Assembly: GCA_003116975.1 (NCBI GenBank)
Contig: BGKB01000017.1
Location: 744,001-808,000, forward strand
Source: Aurantiochytrium sp. KH105
Taxonomy: Eukaryota; Sar; Bigyra; Thraustochytrida; Thraustochytriidae
Length of the DNA stretch: 64,000 nt
Direction of reading: 5' to 3'
A model generated the notes under the pieces. That model had not been told where the DNA came from. It saw nothing but the letters and a program-made list of their open reading frames with translations, and searched no databases. The stretch's first letter is position 1. Every line of letters starts with the position of its first letter. Both the position numbers and the translations under genes were made by a program. Below, one piece after another: positions 1 to 10,700 of this stretch.

Positions 1-1
1 T

Positions 2-3000
2 GAACACGAAGTTCTTACAACCTCGAAGCTCTCCGAGTTTACGACAGAGGCCGTCCTGGCGGCAGAGCGGGTCAGTTTGCAAGCTGCAAGCGCGCTTGCC
101 GAATTCACTGGAATCTTGGCGTCCTTGCTCCAAGAACTTAGCCCGCGCGCAAGTCTGGCACACTTTCTTCAGACGTTGCGGCAAGAAAGTATACCGGCCA
201 TTCTTGAAGCCTACGCGAGCGTCCAAAAACTGGAGGAACGCGTGTCTTCGCTTTCTCAGAGCATTCCTACAATCTTCGCAGACGCAAAGAACGATGCAGA
301 GACTGCAAAGCAGGCGTTAAGCCAAGCTTTTGCAGAAAACCAGCGCAGCGCAGCACGATCCAAGGCCGCCTGGGTCCAGCTCGAAAAGGAGAGCGTCGCT
401 CTCATTGAAAGTTACAAACAGCCCGACAGCAATCTCGTTCTTCACCAGCACGATGCGTTTTCGCGCGTACAAAAAAAATACCTTCAGGTGCGTGGTGAAG
501 CTTTCACCTCGGGCCTGTTCCTGGCCGAGGGGCCGGGACAGAGCACGCCGGTATCTGTGGAAAAGATTCAAGACATCTGCGACCAAATTAGAGGGACCGT
601 CGAGGTCGATCTCAAGGATGCGGCAGCCCTCGTCCAGACGCTGACGCAACCTGCGCAAGGCAAAATCAAGCCCTTTCTGCAAAACATTCGCGTCTCGTTG
701 GTTCAGTGCGACCTCGTGGCTCATGATAGACCTAATCTCGGTCTGAAGCGCGCTCTCGACGATGCTGCGCAAGCGCAGGAGGCGTTACGCGAAATACAGG
801 CTGAAAGCATCTCGAAGGACCCTCAAGATGAACTTTGCGCTCAATTGTCCAAGGAGCTCATAGACTTCAATTTGCAAATCACCAATCTCGAAACCCGGCT
901 TGCTTATCCTGATCTCGAAGACGCTGAGCGGAACTCACGTCAAAGCGACCTCGACAACCTCATTCTCATGGCCAAGGCAACATCTGACCGAAAACTAGCA
1001 ATCGAACGGGCCCGAGCCGCGTGCACGTCAACGACGTCGAACACACACCCCCAAGACCAAGGCGAAGGAGGAGACACGCACACACAAGGATGTATTCTGT
1101 TCGCGCGGCGAAATGCAGCCCTGCTCAAGCTTGGCACGATCTACGTCAGCGGAGGACTTTCGCTTTCGGAAATTGTCGTTTCTATCCTGCTCGAGATGCC
1201 GCACTCTCACTTCGCAGCACTTTTGCGCACCAAAGAGCTACAGGCACTGCACGCGTGGGTAATGAAAGTCCGAGATGAGAGTCTGCCAGAGTTCAGTCGT
1301 ATGCTCGCCGACCTGCAGACTCATCTCTCCGCTCTCGATGGGCTTGAAGCTGAAGACATTTCCACAGAAAATCTGCAAGCCCTGCACGTGTCAGACAAAG
1401 ATCTCACACGTCTTGCGAGTGCAATGCACCTGACACGGGCTATCGTATCGATTGCCAGTGCCTGCGCAGGTCAACGTGACACCTTTTTCTCCGAGCTTGA
1501 ACTTGATTGGAGCAGCTCCGCAGAGCCCACGCTTGCATCAGATCCGCACTCCATCAGACAAACCTCCGCAGAGTCCTCATACGAGATGGACATTGTCAGA
1601 CAAGATCCGTACCCCGTCAACAAAGACATGGAATCCCCGAACGCCCTTCCAAAAGAAGACATCGAAAGACCTGAAGACGAAAAGGAGGTCGTGATGGGCT
1701 CCTTGGTCATGCAGTCCATCTTTGCAAAACTTGAAGGGAAGCCGGCTGTCGCGACCGGTGCGCTTCGGCATGAGAGATTCGAAGAAAGCGCAGGTCACCG
1801 GCAGAGACTTCGCGAGATTGAGCTCGTTCGAGCCGAGGTGGAGCTTTTGCAAGGAAAAAAGGCCGATTTGCAAGCTCAGTTGGAGCGCGCAAGCGCAGAA
1901 GAGCATTTGCTATCAAGAGAAGTGGTAGCGAGAGAGCGTGAGTTTGACGACCTCGACCAAGAAGACGTCATGCTCTTGCAACAGCTCATGACTGCCAAAG
2001 AGAATTTTTACGACAACTCATTGCAGACCGTCAAGCTGGAGCTGCAGCTGCAGCGGCTTGAATGGGACTTCGCCAAAGAGTCGGAGCGCCAGCGTGCGCT
2101 GCAACTTGATCCGGACGCAATTGCTCCAGAGCACCGCGTTGCGTACACCGAAATGATTCGAGCAGAAGAAGAGCTTGCTAGTTTGGAAAGAGACAAGCAG
2201 GATCTCAGTGACCAGCTCGCGCAGCTTGGCCTCGGTCCAGAAAGCGACGTCATTACGCGCAAGACCTCTGGTGAGCTGTCTTCAAAAGAAGGAAGCGGGC
2301 GTCGCAGACAGAGTGCTTCAGATGGTGCAGATTGGAATATCGTCCACCGCTTGCAGATCGAGTTGCAGCAAGAACTTGGGAGCGGCGCTGCAGAGATGGG
2401 ACAGCCTGGTAATGGTAGCGGCAAGTTCCTTTTGCAGAAATTGCGCAAAGTTCGCAAGTATCACGCGCGCGCAACGCAGGCGATTGCCGTACTTCGTCGC
2501 GAGCTAGCAACGCGCCAGGAAATTCTGCAGGCCCGCGACCCCGGCCCTCAGGCACTTGCGGAAGCGAATCGCTTGCGTCTCGAGAACCGCGCGCTTCAGG
2601 TAGAGCTGCGCGAGCTCGTGAAAAAGTCAACAGATTCCATGGCCTTGGCACAGCGTGCCAAAGTATCGCAAATTGAGGATGAGCAAAACAAGTTGCTCAT
2701 GGCCATCGCACGCGTCGAGCTCAAGCTGGGCATTCGCGTCCGAAAAAGGAAGCGAAACAAAACAGTGGAAAGACATCCTAGCAGCGGCGACATCCGCAAC
2801 ACCGACGCGACGGAGAGGACTTCTGGTGCTTTCAGGGTCGCAAAGGATGATAACATTGTCGGCGTTGTCGCCCACGATGATGACGACGATGATGACGATG
2901 ACGATGATGACGAGAGTCTCAAGGACGATGAAGAGCGCGATCTTGAAAGTAAACTAGAACAGTATCAGCGTCAGGTACGCTGGTGGCAGAGCCGCTGGGC

Positions 3001-3034
3001 AGAACACATGCAAGAGGCGTTGGAAATCGTATAA
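2..3034 (+). CDS. Large coiled-coil protein, N-terminus outside the window
   Basis: The frame is open from the first bases of the window, so the true start lies to the left; at least 1010 residues are present and the stop is at 3032-3034. I do not recognise the family. Residues encoded from about 1750 to 2700 are rich in heptad-like E/L/Q/R stretches and predict long coiled coils. Near 2875-2915 there is an Asp-only tract (GAT/GAC repeat), followed by an acidic, Trp-containing C-terminus. No membrane segment or catalytic motif is visible. The gene is convergent with the NHL protein, only about 140 bases away. A structural or cytoskeletal role is likely from composition alone; the specific function is unknown. 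Confidence 0.8.
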   Translation, partial: EHEVLTTSKLSEFTTEAVLAAERVSLQAASALAEFTGILASLLQELSPRASLAHFLQTLRQESIPAILEAYASVQKLEERVSSLSQSIPTIFADAKNDAETAKQALSQAFAENQRSAARSKAAWVQLEKESVALIESYKQPDSNLVLHQHDAFSRVQKKYLQVRGEAFTSGLFLAEGPGQSTPVSVEKIQDICDQIRGTVEVDLKDAAALVQTLTQPAQGKIKPFLQNIRVSLVQCDLVAHDRPNLGLKRALDDAAQAQEALREIQAESISKDPQDELCAQLSKELIDFNLQITNLETRLAYPDLEDAERNSRQSDLDNLILMAKATSDRKLAIERARAACTSTTSNTHPQDQGEGGDTHTQGCILFARRNAALLKLGTIYVSGGLSLSEIVVSILLEMPHSHFAALLRTKELQALHAWVMKVRDESLPEFSRMLADLQTHLSALDGLEAEDISTENLQALHVSDKDLTRLASAMHLTRAIVSIASACAGQRDTFFSELELDWSSSAEPTLASDPHSIRQTSAESSYEMDIVRQDPYPVNKDMESPNALPKEDIERPEDEKEVVMGSLVMQSIFAKLEGKPAVATGALRHERFEESAGHRQRLREIELVRAEVELLQGKKADLQAQLERASAEEHLLSREVVAREREFDDLDQEDVMLLQQLMTAKENFYDNSLQTVKLELQLQRLEWDFAKESERQRALQLDPDAIAPEHRVAYTEMIRAEEELASLERDKQDLSDQLAQLGLGPESDVITRKTSGELSSKEGSGRRRQSASDGADWNIVHRLQIELQQELGSGAAEMGQPGNGSGKFLLQKLRKVRKYHARATQAIAVLRRELATRQEILQARDPGPQALAEANRLRLENRALQVELRELVKKSTDSMALAQRAKVSQIEDEQNKLLMAIARVELKLGIRVRKRKRNKTVERHPSSGDIRNTDATERTSGAFRVAKDDNIVGVVAHDDDDDDDDDDDDESLKDDEERDLESKLEQYQRQVRWWQSRWAEHMQEALEIV

Positions 3035-3065
3035 ATGAACGAATGGATATGGAAAAAAAGAAAAG

Positions 3066-3120
3066 AATAATGAATGAATGAATGAATGAATGAATGCATG
3101 CATGCATGCATGCATGCAAG
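3066..3120. repeat. AATG/CATG tetranucleotide microsatellite
   Basis: About seven AATG units run directly into five or six CATG units, in the short gap between two convergent gene ends. It probably lies in the 3' UTR of one or both genes. Confidence 0.9.
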
Positions 3121-3173
3121 GCTTTCGAATTTATCCTCATGATACATCGCGCGCGTTACGATCGTTGCTCTTT

Positions 3174-5426
3174 TCAAAATGTGGTCCGAGGCTTGTGAAG
3201 ATCGTAGAAGGCCTCGCGAAATCCTGCAAAATTGAGACGAAGCGGGTCTGTAGCGATGTCGGCCTGTGTGACGAGACTCACATACTGCTCGACATCGCCT
3301 AAAGTGAGCGAACGCACAGCGTCGCTCTTTCCAATCACAAATTGAGCACAAAAGCGAAGTGCGTGTAGCACCTGCTCGCAATCGAGATCGTGCTGGCCTT
3401 GAGCCAGTACCGATGCAAAGGCAAGTCGGACGAGCTTTTCTTCGCCTCCGAGACTGGCAAACGTTTGACGAAGTTTCATGAGCTCTTCTGTATCTTCACG
3501 ATTGCCTTCGACATGCTCTTCCGCGAGTTTGTTGCGCAATTGCGCCCGCCCAATTTGGTATCGCAGAGATTCAAGCTCCATCGATGCCTTTGACAAGGCT
3601 GCAGCAATCTTTGCCTTGTCCTCCGACATTTGTACGAGACGAAGTCTGTGCTCTGCGGCCACGCGAGCGATCTCTCTTTCGCAAGCCTCGACTTGATCGC
3701 GTAAACCTTGGCAGCGCTCGGAAAGTTGAGGTACGTCCACAATCGACCCATCAAGAGTTTCTTCAAGTCGCTGTGCCTGAAGTTTTCGCTTCGATGCCAG
3801 CTGCTCGAGGTCTGCAACTTGATGTCGCATGTCTGGAAGGCTCTTTTCGAGGTCTTTGTGGATGATACGAAGCTCAATAAGCCGTTCCTCGAGAAGCAAG
3901 GGATCTTGACACGCTTCAACATCGGCCTCTGTGACCAAAGCATTCATTCGTGAGCCCGATTGTTGCAACTCGATCCCAGCAAACATCTTGCTCGTCTCGC
4001 TCATGTCTAGGGTGGCGTCAATTTGTCTGTCCATTGCACGCTTCTCCTCCAAAATAATCGCCTTGTGGTTTTCAAGGTCTGCGACTTGTCTTTTCAGCGC
4101 GAGCACCTCCTCTTTACGGTCAAGTGCGTCGCGAATATATTGCTGATGAACCCTTCGCCCTGGCGGCGCGTCCTGTGCGATTTTAGAGGGCGGCGACTTT
4201 GCTTTCGACTCAGCAAAAGCCCACGCGTCTTGACGCACAACAAGCTTTCTTCCCACAGGAGCGTTTGGACGAGACCTTTTGGGAGACTTGACATTGTTCG
4301 TGTTCGCGCCATGGTTTTCGGCTTCTTCCTCGTCGCTTTCGTCATCAAAGCTCTCAGCGGTATATCTGCTTGACGTCGATCGCGGACTTGATGAAGGCCT
4401 GCGGCGATGGACGTTGCTCGCAGGAGAAGGAACGTGCAAAGGGGACTTTGCAGGTAAATTACCTCTCAAATTGATCACTTGATCTCTTGGCGATTCCAAG
4501 ACATGAGCTTTTTCTTTTCTGCAAACCTGTTCCTCATCTTCTTCAGCCACGTTTTCCTCCTCTTCAGAGCTGCTACTATCGCCGTCTCCCGGTGGAGCGA
4601 ACCATTGCGCGCCATGGGCGTCCGCGACGAGAACATCGTCATCGATATCAAACGCAATGGCGGATGGTTTTTCAAGGTGTGCTGAAATGACCCAAACAAG
4701 ACGCCCAAGCGTGACACTGTCAAAGGCTTGAATCCGATTGTTATCACGATCAGCAATGGCAACGACCCCGAGACTTTCTGAGATGGCGACGCTTACGGGC
4801 CGACGAAAGAAACCATTCGATTCCCCGCTTGCGCCCCAACTCCGAACAAAGTCACCGTTCATACGGAAAACCTGGATGCGGTCATTGCCCGTATCGCAAA
4901 CGAAAATTTCGCCTCGCGATGCACAAACTGCCACCCCGGAAGGAGCGAAAAACTGCCCTGGGCCTACACCTTCAGACCCGAAGCTGGTATGAAGACGTCC
5001 CTCCATGGAAAGTACATGTACCTGATGTGTTTCTGCATCTGTGATCACAAGTCTATCTTTGTGCAAAGCAAGACCTGCTGGAGTACAGAGTGCATCGCAA
5101 TGAATGCGATCGACGAGCTCCACTTTAGCGCCGCAGACGCGAAACTTCAGCACGGCAACGTCGCTTGCGTCGAGCACAAAGACATCTTCAGCCTCTGGCT
5201 CCGAACTGTTCGCGCGCACCGCGATAGCCTCTGGCAAACACATGTTGTTGTTCCGCAGCGTCGCGAGCAAGTTGCCCGCGGTGGAGAACTTTTCCACGCG
5301 GGGGCCAGTCCTTGCCGACTCGTCTCTGACGTCGCTCAGACCATGCTCGCTGACGAAAACGTGGCCTTTCTCCGATGTTGCCACAGCGTGGCGGCCACGC
5401 CCCGAAGCCCACTTGCGCACGAACAT
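3174..5426 (-). CDS. NHL-repeat protein with C-terminal coiled coil
   Basis: The frame also continues upstream to a TTG at 5510, but an in-frame stop lies just beyond that and the first ATG is at 5426, giving 750 residues. The N-terminal ~260 residues carry NHL repeats: blocks such as GPGQFFAPSGVAV...IFVCDTGNDRIQVF and FRRPVSVAI...VAIADRDNNRIQAF show the typical pattern and should form a beta-propeller. A Ser/Glu/Asp-rich linker and a basic stretch follow, then a coiled coil (roughly residues 430-650). The C-terminal ~80 residues are a helical segment that could be EF-hand-like but has no clear calcium loop. There is no RING or B-box, so it is not a TRIM protein. NHL propellers usually bind protein or RNA; the partner here is unknown. 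Confidence 0.85.
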   Translation of the reverse strand: MFVRKWASGRGRHAVATSEKGHVFVSEHGLSDVRDESARTGPRVEKFSTAGNLLATLRNNNMCLPEAIAVRANSSEPEAEDVFVLDASDVAVLKFRVCGAKVELVDRIHCDALCTPAGLALHKDRLVITDAETHQVHVLSMEGRLHTSFGSEGVGPGQFFAPSGVAVCASRGEIFVCDTGNDRIQVFRMNGDFVRSWGASGESNGFFRRPVSVAISESLGVVAIADRDNNRIQAFDSVTLGRLVWVISAHLEKPSAIAFDIDDDVLVADAHGAQWFAPPGDGDSSSSEEEENVAEEDEEQVCRKEKAHVLESPRDQVINLRGNLPAKSPLHVPSPASNVHRRRPSSSPRSTSSRYTAESFDDESDEEEAENHGANTNNVKSPKRSRPNAPVGRKLVVRQDAWAFAESKAKSPPSKIAQDAPPGRRVHQQYIRDALDRKEEVLALKRQVADLENHKAIILEEKRAMDRQIDATLDMSETSKMFAGIELQQSGSRMNALVTEADVEACQDPLLLEERLIELRIIHKDLEKSLPDMRHQVADLEQLASKRKLQAQRLEETLDGSIVDVPQLSERCQGLRDQVEACEREIARVAAEHRLRLVQMSEDKAKIAAALSKASMELESLRYQIGRAQLRNKLAEEHVEGNREDTEELMKLRQTFASLGGEEKLVRLAFASVLAQGQHDLDCEQVLHALRFCAQFVIGKSDAVRSLTLGDVEQYVSLVTQADIATDPLRLNFAGFREAFYDLHKPRTTF

Positions 5427-5976
5427 GGTCCTTGAAAAGGTTTTGGCACGTTCTCGCACGGCGTCTGGGTCAATCGATGATGCCACGACCTTGCCTGGGG
5501 ACTCGCGCAAATAAGGGAATCAATGACCGATGAGCGTGGATGGACTCCAAAATGAATGATGAAGAACCGTTACGTTGGCGATGGGCTCATCCGAGTCCGA
5601 GTCATTCCGAGTCTTGGCGAGAGCCCTGACTGAGTCCATTGGCCGACGACCCGAGCCAAAGAAACCCGGTAGTGGGATACCTCTCCGACGCCTTGCGGCG
5701 AGTCCAGGCCCTCTGCGCGGAGACTGCTCGCGGCGTCCGTGTCTGCTGCCCGGAAAGGAGCGCCGAGAGCGACACGTAGCAAGCGAGAAGCAGGCGGTCT
5801 TGGCGGACCTCTACGGTCGCAAAGCCCATGTCCCGAACTCGTGATGAGGCGCAGCGCCGGAGGGAGAGGCAAGGTGCCACGCGGAGAAAGGGGACTGGTG
5901 CGCGGGGCGGCAGACCCAGGCAGAGCGGGAGACGGAGAAGGCCGTGGCTGCGGCAAGGACTGCGGTGAAGGCGACG
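5427..5976. other. Intergenic region between divergent NHL and bestrophin genes
   Basis: This 550-base gap separates two divergent starts and so probably holds both promoters. Open frames that cross it begin at non-ATG codons and show no family features. No TATA-like box or repeat stands out. Confidence 0.5.
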
Positions 5977-7464
5977 ATGATCGTGTACGACCTCTCGGCC
6001 GGCGGGCTGCTCACGCTCCTGCACGGGACGGGGTCGCCGCTGACGAAAGTCTCGACGGTGGTTCCTGCGCTCCTGAGCATGACGATTGCGGTCTGCGCAG
6101 CGGAGGTCAAGCCGTTCAACGCATGGCTGCAGACTCACATCGCATCATCGCGCGTGTACTTTGGCGCCTTTGCCTTTCTGGTGGGTTTCGTCGTGGTTTA
6201 CAGGTCGCAGATGGCAGTGAAGCGATTTCAGATTGCACAGCAGAATTATGGACTCATGGCCTCGCGTCTCACGCAGCTCGCCATTGCCATCAAATGCTTT
6301 TCAAAGACGACGGGGGAGGACGGGGCGCCCTGCAACACGCGCTTAGGCCGAAGACAGACAGTCTTTCGCTGGATAAGGCTGTACCACAAGCTGTCTATCG
6401 GGCGCTTTTTAGGAAAAACACTGCCAGATATCATCAGCCGTGGCGACGACAATCTGTGCACGGCAGATGAGTTTGACGTTATTCTACCGACGCGGTACCG
6501 AAGCGACATCGTCATGTCTTGGATCGAGCAAGTAGTGCTCATGTACCCTGATCTCTTTGTGGCGCCGCCACCGCTGCTCTCCCGCATCTTTTCTCTTGCT
6601 GACGAGACGAACAAGTACTTTCACATTTGCGCCAACATTGCCGAGAGCCCATTTCCGTTCCCTTATCTAGTCATTACGGTTTTGGCGGTACACTTTTGGC
6701 TTCTTGCCACGCCAGTCATCATTGGTGGCTTTCTGCCCGGGGCGGGCTCGCTGGCTGCAGTGCTAGCGTTCGTGTCGACCTGGGTGCTTTGCAGCGTCAA
6801 CGTAGCGGCGTCGATGTTGGAAAACCCTTTTGATGGTAGATGCAACGATCTCCCTCTTCGGTACCTGGAACACGTCTTTGCGACGGATCTCGACGCAATC
6901 GAGTTCGCCGACTTGCCACGGAGTCTTACACGCGATTTGAGCCGGGACGTCTACGGCAACACGCTCAACCTTGCCAAGGAGGAGACAGAAGAGGAGGAGA
7001 GGCGACAGATGCGCGAGCGCGCGGTCAACATGACGCAACGAAACGGTGTACGGTCGGGATCCAAATCGGGTCACGCAATCGAAATACCTGCTCAAGATTC
7101 CGAAGATGGCGCCGTTTCGCTCGCGACATCACAGCGTCTGGCAAACGATGGCCGTGCCGATAATCCTCGTCCAAGTCCTCTTACGAAGAGTCGGTCTGCA
7201 GGCCCAGGTCCAATTGAAGAGAAAGACGTCGACGCGACGCATCCTTACACGTGTCGGTCAATTCGTCCGAATATGTATGTAAACTACACCAAGTTTGCCA
7301 CCGAGTCATTGCCGTGCGACCGCCCGTCATTTTGGCACTCCATTGTGCGCTTCTTTCGAATCCCTCATCAACACCTTTCGACCCTCGACGTTCTTCGCGA
7401 TCCCCATGGCAACCCAGCCCATATTCGGCGCGATACAACCCATCACGTCGTTCACATTGCCTAG
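5977..7464 (+). CDS. Bestrophin-family (UPF0187/RFP-TM) anion channel
   Basis: Bestrophins form pentameric chloride/bicarbonate channels; in algae and plants relatives sit in the thylakoid, in other protists often in the plasma membrane or ER. The start is the ATG at 5977 (protein begins MIVYDLS, similar to the start of the conserved domain in other members); the frame upstream has only GTG. The 495-residue protein has two early hydrophobic segments (about residues 20-40 and 55-80). A second hydrophobic pair follows near 220-275, and then the diagnostic ENPFDGRCNDLPL block near residue 281, equivalent to the acidic calcium-clasp/neck region of the family. The last ~170 residues are hydrophilic and unconserved. 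Localisation is not evident; no signal peptide was seen. Confidence 0.88.
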   Translation: MIVYDLSAGGLLTLLHGTGSPLTKVSTVVPALLSMTIAVCAAEVKPFNAWLQTHIASSRVYFGAFAFLVGFVVVYRSQMAVKRFQIAQQNYGLMASRLTQLAIAIKCFSKTTGEDGAPCNTRLGRRQTVFRWIRLYHKLSIGRFLGKTLPDIISRGDDNLCTADEFDVILPTRYRSDIVMSWIEQVVLMYPDLFVAPPPLLSRIFSLADETNKYFHICANIAESPFPFPYLVITVLAVHFWLLATPVIIGGFLPGAGSLAAVLAFVSTWVLCSVNVAASMLENPFDGRCNDLPLRYLEHVFATDLDAIEFADLPRSLTRDLSRDVYGNTLNLAKEETEEEERRQMRERAVNMTQRNGVRSGSKSGHAIEIPAQDSEDGAVSLATSQRLANDGRADNPRPSPLTKSRSAGPGPIEEKDVDATHPYTCRSIRPNMYVNYTKFATESLPCDRPSFWHSIVRFFRIPHQHLSTLDVLRDPHGNPAHIRRDTTHHVVHIA

Positions 7465-7761
7465 ACAACGGTTTCCACAAGTGAAAGCGACCGAGACCTT
7501 TTCAATCTCTCCAGAAGGGGATTGAAGTAGACTTGCAAGATCCCAAAAAGTAATCCTAACGATAAACTGCATGGGCACAATTGTACAAAGCGACCAGAGC
7601 CTGGGCTCCGACCGAGATGCAGTAGAACAAAGCCAGGAGCCTAGACTTTAGCTCATATCTCTATAGATTTAGTCCGTAGCGTGCAAGTGTAATTCGTGCA
7701 CAAATTCCCCATTCTTCTATTATTCTTTTCCCTTCTTTTTTTTTTACAAAATCGAGAAGGT

Positions 7762-10700
7762 TTAGCCTTGTTTCAATCGTCGCTTGATCTTGGTCTCCCT
7801 CTTGGCCTTGGCCAGACCTTCAAGTCTGCGTGTAACATCCCTCGTTACATTTCGCACATAATTATCCACAGCCCGATGATCTCCCTGTATGCGTGTAAAG
7901 GACTCTGGAGCGCCATGGTGGTGCACTTGATCGCTGGTTGTCGCGTCCAAGGCAGCATGGCGGCTCTCTCGTGCGCGCGCCGCGGCCAACTCGGGGCTTT
8001 CAAAGCCCCCAAAACACAGGCGCCCCCGACCTTTGCGTGTCGATGCGACCTGCGGAGTTGAAGTTCGATGTGTTGATCGCGACGACCGAGGTGGCAATAC
8101 AGGATTCGAGTCGTTTACATCGATAGCCTGCAGCGCGCTGTACAGGGAAGGGGACGTGAATCGCTTCTTGGCGTCGGGATTTTTCAAATGCACACTGTCT
8201 TGTGTCGCTGCACCGACACTCTGATTGTTACGCTTGACCAGACTTGGCGAGGCCTCTTGAGCAAAGGCCTTGACGGCCTGGGTGCCGCTCTTCCCTGGTG
8301 GATCTGCGAGTAATCGGCGACGCTCCTCCGTGGAGGACGGCGCATAAAGAATGAGTTTGGGCTTCGGAATGCGGCGAGCTGGGTTGTCCTGGGGCGCATC
8401 GCAAGAGATGTAGACCGGAAACGCTTGAAGGACCTCAATGCTCGTGTGTTCCAGCGCAGAGATGTTCACGGACGAGAGATTGACTCGAGCGTATGATTGA
8501 CTTCCAGAGTCAAGTGCGCCATCAGCATCCTCGAAGTTGAACACGACGTCGTGCACGAGATCAACAGAGACGATGCCTGCATCGTCCGTGCGCCCCACAT
8601 GCAGGGTGCATTCACTATCAAAACGCAAGAGCAATTTGCTTTGGAATCTTGGTACGTAGCAGAGAATGCCCAAGTCGCGAATTTTTACAGCAACTGCCAT
8701 ACTGACCTGGGGGTTGCGCTGGAAGTAAAGCGAAAAGAAGAGCTCTTCGGAGCGAAACGAAGCCTCCTTGGCGGCCCTGTGCAAGCGATTGATATGCTCT
8801 GCCTGGTGCTGAAGCGTCATTTGCGTATCGGGCAACCCTCGCAAGCTTCCGAGCACTCCCTCCTGGTTTTCTTCTCCTTCTTCTCCTTCCTTTACTTGAC
8901 GAGCTTGCGCCGAGGCAGTTTGCGCTGTGGTGTCGAGAAGAAGGGTGTCGAGAGCGGCATCATCGGTAGTTCCAAACCCCCCACCCAGTATATCATCGAG
9001 ATCAGGCCCATCCCCGCTGTCGTCGTCAAGTCCGTCGAGAAGATCTCCCAGCAAATCATCGCCACCGCCACCGCCGCCGCCGCCACTAGCTTTTCCTCCT
9101 CCCCCTGTGCGTCCTTGACCTTGGTTTGAAGTTGCGGTCTGGTGGTCCAAATCACCAAAGAGAAGCTCTGCGTCTCGAGATGCGCGTTCTGCAGCGGCAA
9201 GCCAGTGGCTGCTGGCAGGCTTGTCATGCAGTAAAGCTTTCTTTTCCAGTGACGTTGTATTGCCGACCTTGTCTTCTTCGCCTGGCAAGACGTTAAAAGA
9301 AGTAGACGATGACGACGACGACGACGACGAAGAAGAAGAAGAGACAGCTGGACGCAAAAGTTGTCGATGCACGATGACATCGGCGTAGCGACGGATTGGT
9401 GAAGTGAAATGAGTGTAAAAGTCGAGACCGAGACCAAAATGGGAAATGTCGGCCACCTCGCCAGCACAGGTGTACTCGGCCTCCGACATGGCTCGGGTGA
9501 GACCGTCATTGAGCACGGCAAAGACATCTGAGGAGACAACGCCCCGAGCTCGAGCCATGGATGCAGCAAGACTTGCGTTCGAGCGCGTATCGAGCGTTAC
9601 ACCGGCCTCATGCGCGAGCTTGAGGATGAATCCCAACTTTTTGTCTGGCGGCTTGGCGTGCCTCCGTACAAGGGCAAGGCGAGGGTCGGTGTGGACAATT
9701 TGGCGGGCGACCTGTTCATTTGCAAGGATCATCATTTCCGCCACAATGTCATGGACCTCAAGCTTGCGTTTGGAAACAATGCTGTCGGGGCGTTGCGAGG
9801 CGTCAAGCCCAAATTGGAATTCCTCGCCTTGGAGCTCGAGCGCGCCATTGCGTTGACGTTGACGCGCACGGATGCGTGCACAGCACTGCAGGCCACGCAG
9901 AGCTTGGCGAAGAGGCTCCACGTGATTCTCGGGGACCGGCTTGCCCGTGTGAGATGAGGCGTATTCGGGCGCTGTTTCGTGCAGGGGGTCCTGGCCGTCG
10001 ATCAGACGCTGCGCTTGCGCGTATGAGAGAGCCTGCGCTGAGCGAATCACCGTGCGACCTGACCATACATCGCGAACAGTAAGGCCTTCGTCACCCTCTG
10101 TGGGGTGATCGATCGTCCATACGACCGAAACTGCCAGGCGGTCGACACCTGCGCGCAGCGAGCATAAATCTTCGCAGAGGAGGCGCGGGAGCATGTCCAG
10201 CCTACGGTCCTTGAGGTAGACGGAGGTGGCGCGCTTTTGAGCTTCGAGGTCGAGAGCAGATCCAGCGGCCAAAAAATGTGTCACATCAGCAATGTGCACA
10301 CCGACCTGAACCGCGCCGTCCGCGAGAACTTGAAAGGACATGGTGTCGTCGATATCCTGACAGCTGGGAGGATCGACAGAAAAAATAAAGGCGTCGCGCA
10401 AATCCCGACGCTTTCCAATTTCTTCGGCAGGTGGCGTCCAGCGGTGTTCTTCTGGCGGCAAGCACGCAAGGGCTTTGGGTGTGAACGGCTGGAGGTGAGC
10501 AGCCAGTCCCGTCTCAACAATGATAGCCGAAGACTCGGCAGGAACCTCGCCGATGGGGCCGAGGGTTCGTACGTAGTGACCATGAGGATACTTGCTACCT
10601 TGGGGCCAATCATCGAGAGCAACAACGAAGCGCTGGTCCACGAGATTCGCGCCTTGACGCGTGGTGATGCGAATCTTGGGAATGCGAACGTCGAGGGGGA

